Source of the DNA: an uncultured Gemmiger sp. | GTDB taxonomy: Bacteria; Bacillota; Clostridia; Oscillospirales; Ruminococcaceae | DNA length: 64,000 nt | Direction of reading: 5' to 3' | Assembly (NCBI GenBank): GCA_947629015.1 | Contig: CANRCB010000003.1 | Span: 48,727-112,726, forward strand | In this document: piece after piece, positions 1 through 8,987 of the stretch | How the letters are laid out: every line of letters starts with the position of its first letter | How positions within the stretch are numbered: the stretch's first letter is position 1 | Translations under genes and position numbers: made by a program | Notes under the pieces: model-generated | What the model was told of the DNA's origin: nothing | Seen by the model: the letters and a program-made list of their open reading frames with translations, nothing else | Database searches by the model: none

Positions 1-162
1 GCCCCCGCCGCCATCGCGCAGGGGATATGGAACGTTTTGTCCGACCCCGCGCACGCGGCGGAGCTTGCGCGCCGCGGCCGCCTGCGCGCCGCGGCCTATA
101 CGTGGGATGCCTCGGCGCAAAAATTCATCGGCATCTGCAAGGAGGTTTTGGGCCTTCCATGA
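1..162 (+). CDS. C-terminal end of a GT4-type glycosyltransferase (5' truncated)
   Basis: Frame 1 is open from the first base to a TGA and encodes 53 residues. The alanine/arginine-rich helices followed by an aromatic 'YTWDASAQ' segment are typical of the C-terminal end of GT-B fold glycosyltransferases of family GT4, where the tail crosses back to the N-terminal domain. The stop overlaps the manA start (ATGA), so it is translationally coupled to the sugar-nucleotide genes that follow. The N-terminal part lies outside the window, so donor and acceptor cannot be judged. Confidence 0.6.
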   Translation, partial: APAAIAQGIWNVLSDPAHAAELARRGRLRAAAYTWDASAQKFIGICKEVLGLP

Positions 163-1124
163 AGTATGAACCGCTCAAAATGCACCCCTGTTATAAGCAG
201 TACCTTTGGGGCGGGCACCGCCTGAAGGCGGAGTTCCACAAGGCCGACGCGCCGGATGTGGCCGCCGAAAGCTGGGAACTTTCCTGCCATCCGGACGGGC
301 TTTCCCTTGTGGAGGGCGGCCCGTGGGCCGGGCGCAGCATCGCGGAGCTTGGTGCTTTGGACCGCGCCGGCTTTTGGGGTACGGCGTGCACCGGCGCGCA
401 GTTCCCGCTGCTGGTCAAGCTCATCGACGCCGCGCAGCCGCTTTCCATCCAGGTCCACCCGTCCGACGAAAGCGCCGACGCCGCGGCGGGGGAGAGCGGC
501 AAGGCCGAGATGTGGTATATCGTGGACTGCGCGCCGCAGTCGTTCCTCTATTTTGGGTTCGACCGTGCCGTCACGCCCGCAGAATTCAAGCGCCGCGCCG
601 CCGACGGCACCATCTGCGAGGTCCTCAACAAGGTGCCGGTCGCGCCGGGGGACGTGTTCTACATCCTGCCCGGCACCATCCACGCCATCGGGGCGGGCAT
701 CCTCATCGCCGAGATCCAGCAGAGCTCCAACACCACCTTCCGCGTGTATGACTACCAGCGCAAGGGCCCGGACGGCCGGCCCCGCCCGCTCCATCTGGCC
801 CGCGCGGCCGAGGTCGTGAGTTATGCCCCGCTCCTGCCGGAGGAGTGCCATGCCAACAGCATGGTGTCCTTCCGGGATTTCACCATGGCGGAGATGTTCA
901 GCTGCCGGTATTTCCGCGCCTACCGGCTGGATGTGCGCAGCCGGGTGCGCCTGCGGTGCGACGGCACCTCCTTCCAGCACCTTTTGTGCGTGGAGGGCAG
1001 CGGCGTCCTGCGCGCGCAAGGGCGGGAATGGCCGCTTTTGCGCGGGGAGTCCTTCTTTCTCCCCGCCGCGATGGAAGACTATCAGCTGGAGGGCACCTGC
1101 CGGGTGCTGCTTTCGCGGATATAA
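159..1124 (+). CDS. manA: mannose-6-phosphate isomerase, class I
   Basis: Interconverts fructose-6-phosphate and mannose-6-phosphate, the entry step to GDP-mannose. The 321-residue product has the short class I layout: a cupin with zinc ligands visible in 'QVHPSDES', 'KAEMWYI' and 'PGTIHAIG'. The ORF track extends to base 27, but that extension lies in the preceding gene; the ATG at 159 follows AAGGAGG and overlaps the upstream TGA. It is followed by manC, gmd and an rmd-like gene, so its likely job is to feed GDP-D-rhamnose synthesis rather than mannose catabolism. Confidence 0.92.
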   Translation: MKYEPLKMHPCYKQYLWGGHRLKAEFHKADAPDVAAESWELSCHPDGLSLVEGGPWAGRSIAELGALDRAGFWGTACTGAQFPLLVKLIDAAQPLSIQVHPSDESADAAAGESGKAEMWYIVDCAPQSFLYFGFDRAVTPAEFKRRAADGTICEVLNKVPVAPGDVFYILPGTIHAIGAGILIAEIQQSSNTTFRVYDYQRKGPDGRPRPLHLARAAEVVSYAPLLPEECHANSMVSFRDFTMAEMFSCRYFRAYRLDVRSRVRLRCDGTSFQHLLCVEGSGVLRAQGREWPLLRGESFFLPAAMEDYQLEGTCRVLLSRI

Positions 1125-1147
1125 AGCAAACAGAAAGGACACAATGT

Positions 1148-2227
1148 ATGGAACCCATGAAAAAGACTGCACTGATCATGGCGGGCGGCCGCGGGGAACG
1201 GTTCTGGCCCAAAAGCCGGCAAAACCTGCCCAAACAATTCCTTTCCCTGACCGATGACGGCAAGACGATGATCCAGCTCACGGTGGAGCGCATCCTGCCG
1301 CTGGTCGATATCCAGGATATCTATATCGCCACCAACCGCGCCTACAAGGCGCTGGTGCGCGAGCAGCTGCCTGGCCTGCCGGAGGAAAATATCCTGTGTG
1401 AGCCGGTGGGCCGCAACACCGCCCCCTGTGTGGGCCTTGGCGCCGTGCATATGCAGAAAAAATACGGCGACGCCGTGATGATGGTGCTGGCCTCGGACCA
1501 TCTTATCAAATACACCTCCATCTTCCAGGCCACCCTCAACGATGCCTGCGAGGTCGCGCAGGCGGGGGAGAACCTCGTCACCATGGGCATCACCCCCGAC
1601 ACCCCCGAAACGGGCTACGGCTATATCAAGTTCCTGCCCGACCGCGCGCTGGGCCACGCGCTCAAGGTGGAATGCTTTGTCGAAAAGCCCGACCTCGAGA
1701 CCGCCAAGGAATACCTCGCCTCGGAGCAATACCTGTGGAACAGCGGGATGTTCATCTGGAAAGTCTCCACCATCCTTGACAACATCGCCCGCTACCTGCC
1801 CGATACCTGTGCGGGGCTCAAGCGTATCCAGGCGGCCATCGGCACGCCGGACGAGGAGGCGGTGCTCGAAAAAGAGTTCACGGCCTTCAAGTCGGAATCC
1901 ATCGACTACGGCGTGATGGAAAAAGCCGAGGATATCTACACCCTGGCCGGCTCCTTCGGGTGGGACGACGTCGGCTCCTGGCTGGCGGTCGAGCGCATCA
2001 AGAGCAGCAACGAATTCAACAACGTCCTTGAAGGCAACGTCGTCACGGTCGAGACGCAGAGCACCATCATCCAGGGGCGGGACAAGCTCATCGCGGCCGT
2101 CGGCCTTGAGGATATGATCATCGTCGACACCGAGGACGCGCTCCTCGTCTGCGAGAAAAACCACGCGGCCGATATCAAAAAGGTTTTGGAGCTGCTGCGC
2201 ATCAGCGACCGCACCCAATACCTTTGA
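1148..2227 (+). CDS. manC: mannose-1-phosphate guanylyltransferase
   Basis: Makes GDP-mannose from mannose-1-phosphate and GTP. The N-terminus carries the nucleotidyltransferase signature 'GGRGERFWPKSR' followed by PKQF, and 'FVEKP' marks the sugar-binding region. The 359-residue length is that of the single-domain enzyme, without the fused isomerase domain of longer ManC/AlgA proteins, consistent with a separate manA just upstream. The start at 1148 is chosen because AAAGGA lies 8 bases upstream; a second ATG three codons on is possible. No phosphomannomutase is seen in the window, so that step must be encoded elsewhere. Confidence 0.92.
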   Translation: MEPMKKTALIMAGGRGERFWPKSRQNLPKQFLSLTDDGKTMIQLTVERILPLVDIQDIYIATNRAYKALVREQLPGLPEENILCEPVGRNTAPCVGLGAVHMQKKYGDAVMMVLASDHLIKYTSIFQATLNDACEVAQAGENLVTMGITPDTPETGYGYIKFLPDRALGHALKVECFVEKPDLETAKEYLASEQYLWNSGMFIWKVSTILDNIARYLPDTCAGLKRIQAAIGTPDEEAVLEKEFTAFKSESIDYGVMEKAEDIYTLAGSFGWDDVGSWLAVERIKSSNEFNNVLEGNVVTVETQSTIIQGRDKLIAAVGLEDMIIVDTEDALLVCEKNHAADIKKVLELLRISDRTQYL

Positions 2228-2251
2228 GTGGAAAGAAAGGAACAACAGCCC

Positions 2252-3292
2252 ATGAAAAAAGCGCTTATCACCGGCATCACCGGGCAGGACGGCTCCTTTT
2301 TGGCGGAGCTTTTGCTGGAAAAAGGGTACGAGGTGCACGGCATCACGCGCCGCGCCTCGCTGCCCAACACCGAGCGCATCGCCCATATCCTTGACAAGGT
2401 CACCCTGCACGACGGGGATTTGAGCGATTCCTCCAGCATCCTGCGCATCATCGGCCTTGTGCGCCCCGACGAGGTGTACAACCTTGCCGCGCAGAGCCAT
2501 GTGCAGGTCAGCTTTGACGTGCCGGAGTATTCCGGCGATGTCGATGCTCTTGGTGTGCTGCGCATCCTTGAGGCCATCCGCATCCTCGGCATGGAAAAGG
2601 CCTGCCGCTTTTATCAGGCTTCCACCTCCGAGCTGTACGGCAAGGTGGAGGAGATCCCCCAGCGGGAGACCACGCCCTTCCACCCCTACAGCCCCTACGC
2701 CATCGCCAAGCAGTACGGGTTCTGGATGGTGAAGGAGTACCGCGAGGCATACGGGATGTTCGCCGTCAACGGCATTCTGTTCAACCATGAATCCGAGCGC
2801 CGCGGCGAGAATTTCGTTACCCGCAAGATCACCCGCGCGGCGGGGCGCATCGCCTGCGGCCTGCAGGACACCCTCCAGCTGGGCAACCTGGACAGCCGGC
2901 GGGACTGGGGCTACGCCAAGGATTACGTTGAATGTATGTGGCGCATCATGCAGCACGATACGCCGGAGGATTTCGTCATCGCCACCGGCGTGCAGCATAC
3001 CGTGCGGGAGTTCACCACCCTCGCCTTCGCCCATGACGGCATCGAGCTGGAATGGCAGGGCAGCGGCCTTGACGAGAAGGGCATCGACAAAGCCACCGGA
3101 AAAGTGGTCGTGACGGTGAACCCCGCGTGGTTCCGCCCCACCGATGTCGACAACCTCTGGGGCGACCCCACCAAAGCAAAGACCGTGCTTGGCTGGGATC
3201 CGCAGACCACCAGCTATGAGCAGCTGTGCGCCATCATGGCCGAGCATGACCTTGCGCTGGCCAAAGCCGAGAAGGCGGCGCAGAACGCATGA
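2252..3292 (+). CDS. gmd: GDP-mannose 4,6-dehydratase
   Basis: Converts GDP-mannose to GDP-4-keto-6-deoxy-mannose using bound NADP. The 346-residue protein has the SDR glycine motif '[12 protein letters not shown]', the catalytic 'SELYG' and 'YAIAK' (YxxxK) segments, and 'NHESERRG', which is diagnostic for Gmd. The ORF-track start at 2228 is a GTG directly after the previous stop; ATG 2252 with AAAGGA upstream matches the family N-terminus (MKKALITG). The stop overlaps the next start (ATGA), coupling it to the reductase. Confidence 0.95.
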   Translation: MKKALITGITGQDGSFLAELLLEKGYEVHGITRRASLPNTERIAHILDKVTLHDGDLSDSSSILRIIGLVRPDEVYNLAAQSHVQVSFDVPEYSGDVDALGVLRILEAIRILGMEKACRFYQASTSELYGKVEEIPQRETTPFHPYSPYAIAKQYGFWMVKEYREAYGMFAVNGILFNHESERRGENFVTRKITRAAGRIACGLQDTLQLGNLDSRRDWGYAKDYVECMWRIMQHDTPEDFVIATGVQHTVREFTTLAFAHDGIELEWQGSGLDEKGIDKATGKVVVTVNPAWFRPTDVDNLWGDPTKAKTVLGWDPQTTSYEQLCAIMAEHDLALAKAEKAAQNA

Positions 3293-4203
3293 GGGCGCTC
3301 ATCACCGGCAGCAAGGGGTTCGTCGGGCGGTATCTGCGCGCCGAGCTGGAGCAAAACGGGTATGATGTGCTGGGCCTTGACCTGGCCGCCGATGAAAAGA
3401 CCCTCTGCGCCGACCTTTTGGACCCCGAGGCGGCGCGGCAGGCGGTGGCGCAGGCGGCCCCGGACATCATCATCCATCTCGCCGGGCAGGCGGATGTAGG
3501 CCTTTCGTGGCGGCAGCCGCAGCGCACGGTCGAGATCAATGTGGTGGGCGCACTCAACCTGATGGGGGCGGTGCGCACCTGCGCCCCGGCGGCGCATCTG
3601 GTGCTCGTCGGCTCCTCCGACCAGTACGGCGACCTTGGCGCGGCGGGGCAGTGCGTCACCGAGGCATTGCCCATGCGGCCGCGTTCCCCCTACGGGGTGT
3701 CCAAAAAAGCACAGGAGGAGTTTGGCGCCGTCTACGCGCGCGCCTACGGGCTGCATATCTGCATGACCCGCTCCTTCAACCACGGCGGCGCCGGCCAGCG
3801 GGAAGGCTTTCTTATCCCGGATTTTGCCGCCGGCATCGTGCGGGTGGAAAAAGGCATGGCCGATACCGTCAAGGTCGGCAACCTTACCTCCAAACGGGAT
3901 TTTACCCATGTGCGGGACGTGGTGCGCGCCTACCGCCTGCTGGCCGAGGCCGGCCGCCCCGGCGAGGTATACAACGTCGGTTCCGGCACCGCGCACAGCG
4001 CGCAGGAGATCCTGGACGCCCTGTGCGCCATGGCCCGCTGCCCCATCCGTGTCGAGCAGGACCCCGCGCGTATGCGCCCCAGCGATACCCCCGTCATCTG
4101 CTGTGACCACACCAAACTCACGGCGGACACCGGCTGGCAGCCCATCCTGCCGCTGGAGCGCATCCTGCGGGACACCCTTGATTACTACCGTGCAAAGGAT
4201 TGA
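3289..4203 (+). CDS. rmd: GDP-4-keto-6-deoxy-D-mannose reductase (GDP-D-rhamnose synthase), probable
   Basis: An extended SDR of 304 residues with '[10 protein letters not shown]' for NAD(P) binding, 'SSDQYG', 'YGVSKK' (YxxxK) and '[10 protein letters not shown]', a pattern shared with Rmd-type reductases. With gmd directly upstream the likely product is GDP-D-rhamnose. A related reductase making GDP-6-deoxy-D-talose cannot be excluded from sequence alone; GDP-L-fucose synthase is less likely because that family has different motifs. It overlaps gmd by 4 bases and ends next to the exporter permease gene, as in A-band (D-rhamnan) loci of Gram-negative bacteria. Confidence 0.8.
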   Translation: MRALITGSKGFVGRYLRAELEQNGYDVLGLDLAADEKTLCADLLDPEAARQAVAQAAPDIIIHLAGQADVGLSWRQPQRTVEINVVGALNLMGAVRTCAPAAHLVLVGSSDQYGDLGAAGQCVTEALPMRPRSPYGVSKKAQEEFGAVYARAYGLHICMTRSFNHGGAGQREGFLIPDFAAGIVRVEKGMADTVKVGNLTSKRDFTHVRDVVRAYRLLAEAGRPGEVYNVGSGTAHSAQEILDALCAMARCPIRVEQDPARMRPSDTPVICCDHTKLTADTGWQPILPLERILRDTLDYYRAKD

Positions 4204-4205
4204 AG

Positions 4206-4985
4206 ATGCATATGGACCGTTTGCGTGAAATCTACAACTACCGGGAAATGATCTACATGATGGTCCGGCGCGACCTGCGCGGGCGCTACAAGGGGTCGGT
4301 CCTGGGCTTTTTCTGGACCTTCCTCAACCCGCTTTTGCAGTTGGGCGTGTATACCATCGTGTTTTCCATCATCCTGCGCAGCGATATCGAAAAATATTAC
4401 CTGTACCTGTTCATCGCCCTCATCCCGTGGCTGTTCATGGCCAACTCGGTGCAGGGCGGCGCGACCTGCGTGCTCGCGCAAAAGAGCATGGTCACCAAGA
4501 TCTATTTCCCGCGGCAGGTGCTGCCCATCACCCACGTCACCACCGGCTTTGTCAATATGCTGCTGTGCTTTGTGGTGGTGTTCCTGGTGGCGGGCTTTTC
4601 CGTCGGGCTCAACATCATGGCGCTGCCGTACCTCATCCCCACCATGGTCATCGAATACATCCTTGCTTTGGGCCTTTGCTTTATCGCGGCCGCCGTCACG
4701 GTGTATTTCCGCGATATGGAGCATATTTTGGGCATCGCCGTCATGGCATGGCAGTTTCTATCGCCCATCATGTACCCGCCGGACATCGTGCCCGAGCGGC
4801 TGCAGCCCATCTTTAACCTCAACCCCATGACGCCCATCACCAGCGCGTACCGCAGCGTGCTGTACTACAAGCGCCCGCCGGATCTGACAACCATGCTCGC
4901 GGCGCTTGCGATGGGGCTGGTGTTTCTGGTGTTCGGCTGGTTTTTGTTTGAAAAGATGCAGCGGCATTTTGCGGAGGAACTGTAA
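4206..4985 (+). CDS. wzm: polysaccharide ABC exporter permease (Wzm/TagG family)
   Basis: An ABC-2 type permease of 259 residues with about six hydrophobic segments and the family hallmarks 'RRDLRGRYKGS' near the N-terminus, 'LNPLLQ' and 'NPMTPI'. Together with the next gene it would export undecaprenyl-linked glycan, or a teichoic-acid-like polymer, across the cytoplasmic membrane. AAAGGA lies 6 bases before ATG 4206; ATG 4212 is an alternative. The ORF-track TTG at 4200 overlaps the previous stop and is poorly spaced. The stop codon abuts the wzt start. Confidence 0.93.
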   Translation: MHMDRLREIYNYREMIYMMVRRDLRGRYKGSVLGFFWTFLNPLLQLGVYTIVFSIILRSDIEKYYLYLFIALIPWLFMANSVQGGATCVLAQKSMVTKIYFPRQVLPITHVTTGFVNMLLCFVVVFLVAGFSVGLNIMALPYLIPTMVIEYILALGLCFIAAAVTVYFRDMEHILGIAVMAWQFLSPIMYPPDIVPERLQPIFNLNPMTPITSAYRSVLYYKRPPDLTTMLAALAMGLVFLVFGWFLFEKMQRHFAEEL

Positions 4986-6272
4986 ATGGAAAACAATATC
5001 GCCATCAGCTGCCGCAATCTGACCAAGGATTTCAAGGTCTATTTTGACAAAGGCTCCAGCCTCAAGGAGAAGATCCTGTTCCGAAACCGCCGCCGCTATG
5101 AGGACAGGATCGTCCTCGACGATGTATCGTTCGATGTAAAAAAAGGCGAGGCCATCGGCATCATCGGTGAGAACGGCTGCGGCAAAAGCACGCTGCTCAA
5201 GCTGCTCAGCCGCATCCTGTACCCGGACAACGGCACCGTCGAGATAGAAGGCCGGGTCTCGGCCCTCATCGAGCTGGGTGCCGGTTTCCACCCCGATATG
5301 AGCGGGCGGGAGAATATCTATACCAACGCCTCCATCTTTGGGCTGAAAAAAGAGGAGATCGACGACCGTCTGCAGGCCATCATTGATTTTTCCGAGCTGG
5401 GCGATTATATCGACAACCCGGTGCGAACCTATTCCTCCGGTATGTATATGCGCCTGGCCTTTGCGGTGGCCATCAATGTGGATGCCGACGTCCTGCTCGT
5501 GGACGAGATCCTTGCCGTGGGCGACGCGGCCTTCCAGGCCAAATGCTTCAACCGCCTGCGCGAGATCAAAGCCGCCGGCACCACCATCGTTATCGTCTCC
5601 CATTCGCTGGGGCAGATCGAGCAGATCTGTGAGCGCAGCCTTTGGATCTGCGACGGCAAGATCCGCGCCGAGGGCTCCCCGCGGGAAGTGCACCCCGCCT
5701 ACCTTGATTTTATGAACCGGCGCAACGAACACGAGCCTGCCCCGGAGCCCCCGGTGGAGGAAGAGGAACAGCCCAAAAACCGCTGGGGCAACGGCAATGT
5801 CCGCATCAGCGCCCTGCGCCTGTTCACCGACGGCGGGGAAGAGGTCGTGGAAAATGTCCAGCTCGGCACCTCCCTGCGCGTCGAGATGGAGTATGCGTGT
5901 AAAAGGCCGCTCAAAAAACCGCAGCTGAACATTTCCTTTTACCGCACGGACGGCGTTTTGTGTTACGCCACGGGCCTTATGGTCGAGGATGAGCTCGGCA
6001 CCGCGATGACGGGGCAGGGGACCGTGACGATGGAGATCGGCCGGATCCTTTTGCTGCCGGCGCAGTACAGCATCGATGTTTCCATCACCGGTGAGGACGG
6101 GTTTGCCTACGATGACTGGCATGATGCGCGGCGTTTTGTCATGTGTTGCCCGCAGGTCGAGCCCGGCATCGTGCGGCTGGAACATACATGGGAATGCACC
6201 CAGGCCCCGGACGCCAAGGAAACGAACGCAACGGAAGGAGACGGAGAACCATGCCGGAAGAAAAATCCCTGA
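4986..6272 (+). CDS. wzt: polysaccharide ABC exporter ATPase with C-terminal glycan-binding domain (Wzt)
   Basis: Residues 1-250 form the ABC ATPase: Walker A 'GENGCGKST' near residue 61, signature 'YSSGMYMR' near 149, Walker B 'VLLVDEIL' near 169. After an acidic/proline linker (about 252-263) comes a roughly 140-residue beta-rich C-terminal domain ending in 'DDWHDARRF', as in Wzt proteins that recognise a modified non-reducing chain end before export. The presence of this domain is family knowledge applied to a visible extra domain; its ligand is unknown. A methyltransferase and a coiled-coil protein in the same locus are candidate producers of the end mark. Its 3' end overlaps the next gene by 22 bases. 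Confidence 0.93.
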   Translation: MENNIAISCRNLTKDFKVYFDKGSSLKEKILFRNRRRYEDRIVLDDVSFDVKKGEAIGIIGENGCGKSTLLKLLSRILYPDNGTVEIEGRVSALIELGAGFHPDMSGRENIYTNASIFGLKKEEIDDRLQAIIDFSELGDYIDNPVRTYSSGMYMRLAFAVAINVDADVLLVDEILAVGDAAFQAKCFNRLREIKAAGTTIVIVSHSLGQIEQICERSLWICDGKIRAEGSPREVHPAYLDFMNRRNEHEPAPEPPVEEEEQPKNRWGNGNVRISALRLFTDGGEEVVENVQLGTSLRVEMEYACKRPLKKPQLNISFYRTDGVLCYATGLMVEDELGTAMTGQGTVTMEIGRILLLPAQYSIDVSITGEDGFAYDDWHDARRFVMCCPQVEPGIVRLEHTWECTQAPDAKETNATEGDGEPCRKKNP

Positions 6273-6736
6273 CGGTGGACGTGGAACAGATCATGCGCGA
6301 GATCCGCGCCGATATCAAAATGCAGGAAGATCTGAAAAACCTGCCGGATTTTGAAAGCATCCCGCTCCAGGCGCAGGATGCGCTGGTCGTGCCGGTCGGC
6401 TATCTGGACTGGGCACTGTACCGGCAATCGCTCGAGTACATCAACGCCCATTACGAGATCCCGTATTACTGGACCTTTACCGGCAACCCCGTCAAGGTGT
6501 TCCTCAAGCGGCTCATCCGCAAGGTGCTCAAGTGTATGCTCTGCCCGCTGCTCAACCTGCAGAACCGCTTCAACGCCCATGTGATGCGCTGCCTTGGCCA
6601 GATCCAGCTCTATACCGAGGACGTCCGTGACACCACCGAGCGCCTGGCCAAAGAGTCGGCGGAACTGCGCCGGCAGGTCGCGCAGCTGGAGGAAGAAGTG
6701 CGCCGCCTCAGCGGGCCGGCAGCCTCCGGCCAGTGA
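6251..6736 (+). CDS. small coiled-coil protein with an amphipathic basic segment
   Basis: A 161-residue protein without a recognised enzymatic domain. It starts with an acidic helix ('VEQIMREIRADI'), has a basic amphipathic stretch at about residues 80-95 ('FLKRLIRKVLK'), then 'QNRFNAHVMR', and ends in a heptad-rich coiled coil (about 115-155). The basic stretch and the Q-x-x-(F/Y)-N-A-x-V pattern recur in the N-terminal part of the methyltransferase at 11420, so the two probably share a docking or membrane-binding module. ATG 6251 follows GGAGACGGAG and overlaps the wzt 3' end by 22 bases. A scaffold or chain-length role in polymer assembly is inference. Confidence 0.7.
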   Translation: MPEEKSLTVDVEQIMREIRADIKMQEDLKNLPDFESIPLQAQDALVVPVGYLDWALYRQSLEYINAHYEIPYYWTFTGNPVKVFLKRLIRKVLKCMLCPLLNLQNRFNAHVMRCLGQIQLYTEDVRDTTERLAKESAELRRQVAQLEEEVRRLSGPAASGQ

Positions 6737-6760
6737 CGCGGATGGGAGGCGAAGACCGCT

Positions 6761-7843
6761 ATGCACATCGTGCAGCTGCTGCCCAACATCACCTACGGGG
6801 ATGCCATCAGCAATGACGCGCGCGCCATCCAAAAGATCCTGCGCCGCTGGGACCCCGATACCGCCATCTATGCCGAGGATATCGCGCCGCTGGCCAAAGG
6901 CGACGCGCAAAAAGCGGAATGTATGCCGCAGCTCGCCCCGCAGGATGTGGTCATCTACCACGGCTCCACCGGCACGCCCCTCAACGACAAACTGCCGCAG
7001 ATGGGCGGCCGCAAGGTGATGATCTACCACAACATCACCCCGCCGGCGTTTTTCGGGCCGTATTCCCCGCCGACGGCCGACAGCGCCCAGCGCGGCCTGG
7101 ACGGCATCAAGCGCCTGGCGGATCATGTGGATTACTGTATCGCCGTGTCGGAGTTCAACCGGCAGGACCTTTTGCGTATGGGGTATACCTGCCCCATCGA
7201 CGTATGCCCCGTCCTGATCCCGTTCTCCGACTATGAGACCCCGCCCGATGCCGCCCTGCTCAAACAGTATGAAGGCGACGGCATCAAAACGCTGCTGTTT
7301 GTCGGGAGGGTCGTGCCCAACAAAAAGCAGGAGGACATCATCCGCGCGTTTTATTTCTACCACAAGTATTACGAGCCCAAGTCCCGGCTGATCCTCGTCG
7401 GCTCCTGGGTGGGCATGGATGCCTACCATGAGCGCCTGTGCGCCTATGTGGGGCGGCTCGGGCTGCAGGGGAGCGTGTTCCTGGCGGGGCATTTGATGTT
7501 CGATGCCATCCTGGCGTGGTACCGCCTGGCGGACGCCTTTGTCTGCATGAGCGAGCACGAGGGCTTTTGCGTGCCGCTTGTGGAGGCAATGTATTTTGAT
7601 GTGCCGGTCTTTGCCTACAACAGCACGGCCATCCCCGACACGCTGGGCGGCAGCGGCGTGCTTTTGCCGGAAAAAGACCCCGCCGTGGCGGCCGCCTGCA
7701 TCGACAAAGTCCTGCGTGACCCGGCCCTGCGGAAAAGCATCCTTGCGGGGCAGCGGCGCCGGCTGGCCGATTTTTCGTATGACAAGGTCGGTGCCAGGAT
7801 GGAGGCCCTGCTCGGCGCTTTTCTTGGGGAAAGCCCGCTTTGA
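6761..7843 (+). CDS. GT4 family glycosyltransferase (paralogue 1)
   Basis: A 360-residue GT-B glycosyltransferase. Seen: an N-terminal 'HIVQLLPNITYGDA' start, 'VGRVVPNKKQED' at the beginning of the donor domain and the GT4 E-x7-E motif 'EHEGFCVPLVE' near residue 266. It is about 60% identical by eye to the next gene over the full length, so the pair arose by tandem duplication. With GDP-D-rhamnose genes and Wzm/Wzt upstream, addition of D-rhamnose (or mannose) with two different linkages is a reasonable guess. The GGGAGG site lies 11 bases upstream of the ATG. Confidence 0.88.
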   Translation: MHIVQLLPNITYGDAISNDARAIQKILRRWDPDTAIYAEDIAPLAKGDAQKAECMPQLAPQDVVIYHGSTGTPLNDKLPQMGGRKVMIYHNITPPAFFGPYSPPTADSAQRGLDGIKRLADHVDYCIAVSEFNRQDLLRMGYTCPIDVCPVLIPFSDYETPPDAALLKQYEGDGIKTLLFVGRVVPNKKQEDIIRAFYFYHKYYEPKSRLILVGSWVGMDAYHERLCAYVGRLGLQGSVFLAGHLMFDAILAWYRLADAFVCMSEHEGFCVPLVEAMYFDVPVFAYNSTAIPDTLGGSGVLLPEKDPAVAAACIDKVLRDPALRKSILAGQRRRLADFSYDKVGARMEALLGAFLGESPL

Positions 7844-7904
7844 GGGCATCGCCTGCGCGTGTGCGGCGTGTGTGCGGTAAAAGACAAAGAGCAAGGGGGA
7901 ACAT

Positions 7905-8987
7905 ATGCGCATCGTGCAGCTGCTGCCGACCATCGCTTATGGCGATGCGGTCGGCAATGATACGCTTGCCATCCGGGAAATTTTGCGCCGCTGGGACCCG
8001 GACACCAAGATCTACGCCGAAAACATCGGCACTTCGGTAAAACAGTACGCGCTGGGCGTGGAACGTATGCCCCGGCTTGGCCCGCAGGACGTGGTGCTGT
8101 ACCACGCCTCCACCGGCACGTCCCTCAACGGCAGGCTGCCGCGGATGGGCGGCCGCAAGGTGATGATCTACCACAACGTTACCCCGCCAAAATTTTTCTG
8201 CGGGTATTCCCCGCAGGCACAGGCGCTGGCGGAGGATGGCCTTGCGGGGATACGCTCACTTGCCGGCAAGGTCGACCTTTGCATCGCGGATTCCGAATAC
8301 AACAAAAATGAACTTGTCCGCATGGATTTTACCTGCCCCGTGGACGTCTGCCCCATCCTGATCCCGTTCGCGGATTACGAAAAGGCGCCCAACCAGACGC
8401 TGCTGCAGCGCTACGAAGGGGACGGACGCACCAACCTGCTCTTTGTGGGCCGGGTGGCGCCCAACAAACGCCAGGAAGACCTTTTGCGGATGTTTTATGT
8501 CTACCGCAAATACTATGACCCCACGGCCCGCCTTGTCCTGGTGGGGGCGTGGGGCGGCATGGAGCGGTACTGCCAGCGCCTGCGGGACTATGCCGGGGCG
8601 CTCGGCATCGGGCAGGACGTTGTGTTCACCGGGCACATCAAATTTGACGAGATCCTTGCGTGGTACCATCTGGCGGACGCCTTTGTCTGTATGAGCGAGC
8701 ATGAGGGCTTTTGTGTGCCGCTGGTCGAAGCGATGTATTTCGGCCTGCCCGTCATCGCGCGCAGCGCCGCGGCCGTGCCCGATACGCTGGGCGGCAGCGG
8801 CGTCCTGCTGCCAAGCGCCGACCCGGCCGCCATGGCCGCGTGTGTGGATACGATCCTGCGCGATACCGCCCTGCGGGAGCACATCGTCGCGGGCGAAAAG
8901 CGGCGGCTGGCGGATTTCTCGTATGAGAAGGTCAGCGCCCGGCTCCAAACGATCCTGCAAAACTTTCTGGAGGGGGTAAGCGCGTGA
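7905..8987 (+). CDS. GT4 family glycosyltransferase (paralogue 2)
   Basis: Also 360 residues, aligning end to end with the previous gene: same 'IVQLLP', 'MIYHN', 'VGRVAPNKRQED' and 'EHEGFCVPLVE' segments. Differences cluster in the N-terminal (acceptor) half and in the loop after the E-x7-E motif, as expected for paralogues with the same donor but different acceptors; this reading is inference. A 61-base gap separates it from paralogue 1, with AAGGGGGAAC just before the ATG. Its TGA overlaps a GTG start of the next gene. Confidence 0.88.
   Translation: MRIVQLLPTIAYGDAVGNDTLAIREILRRWDPDTKIYAENIGTSVKQYALGVERMPRLGPQDVVLYHASTGTSLNGRLPRMGGRKVMIYHNVTPPKFFCGYSPQAQALAEDGLAGIRSLAGKVDLCIADSEYNKNELVRMDFTCPVDVCPILIPFADYEKAPNQTLLQRYEGDGRTNLLFVGRVAPNKRQEDLLRMFYVYRKYYDPTARLVLVGAWGGMERYCQRLRDYAGALGIGQDVVFTGHIKFDEILAWYHLADAFVCMSEHEGFCVPLVEAMYFGLPVIARSAAAVPDTLGGSGVLLPSADPAAMAACVDTILRDTALREHIVAGEKRRLADFSYEKVSARLQTILQNFLEGVSA

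Noticed and set aside
1082-3247. 721-codon minus-strand ORF opposite manC and gmd
   Set aside because: Shadow ORF; the + strand genes have clear family motifs throughout.
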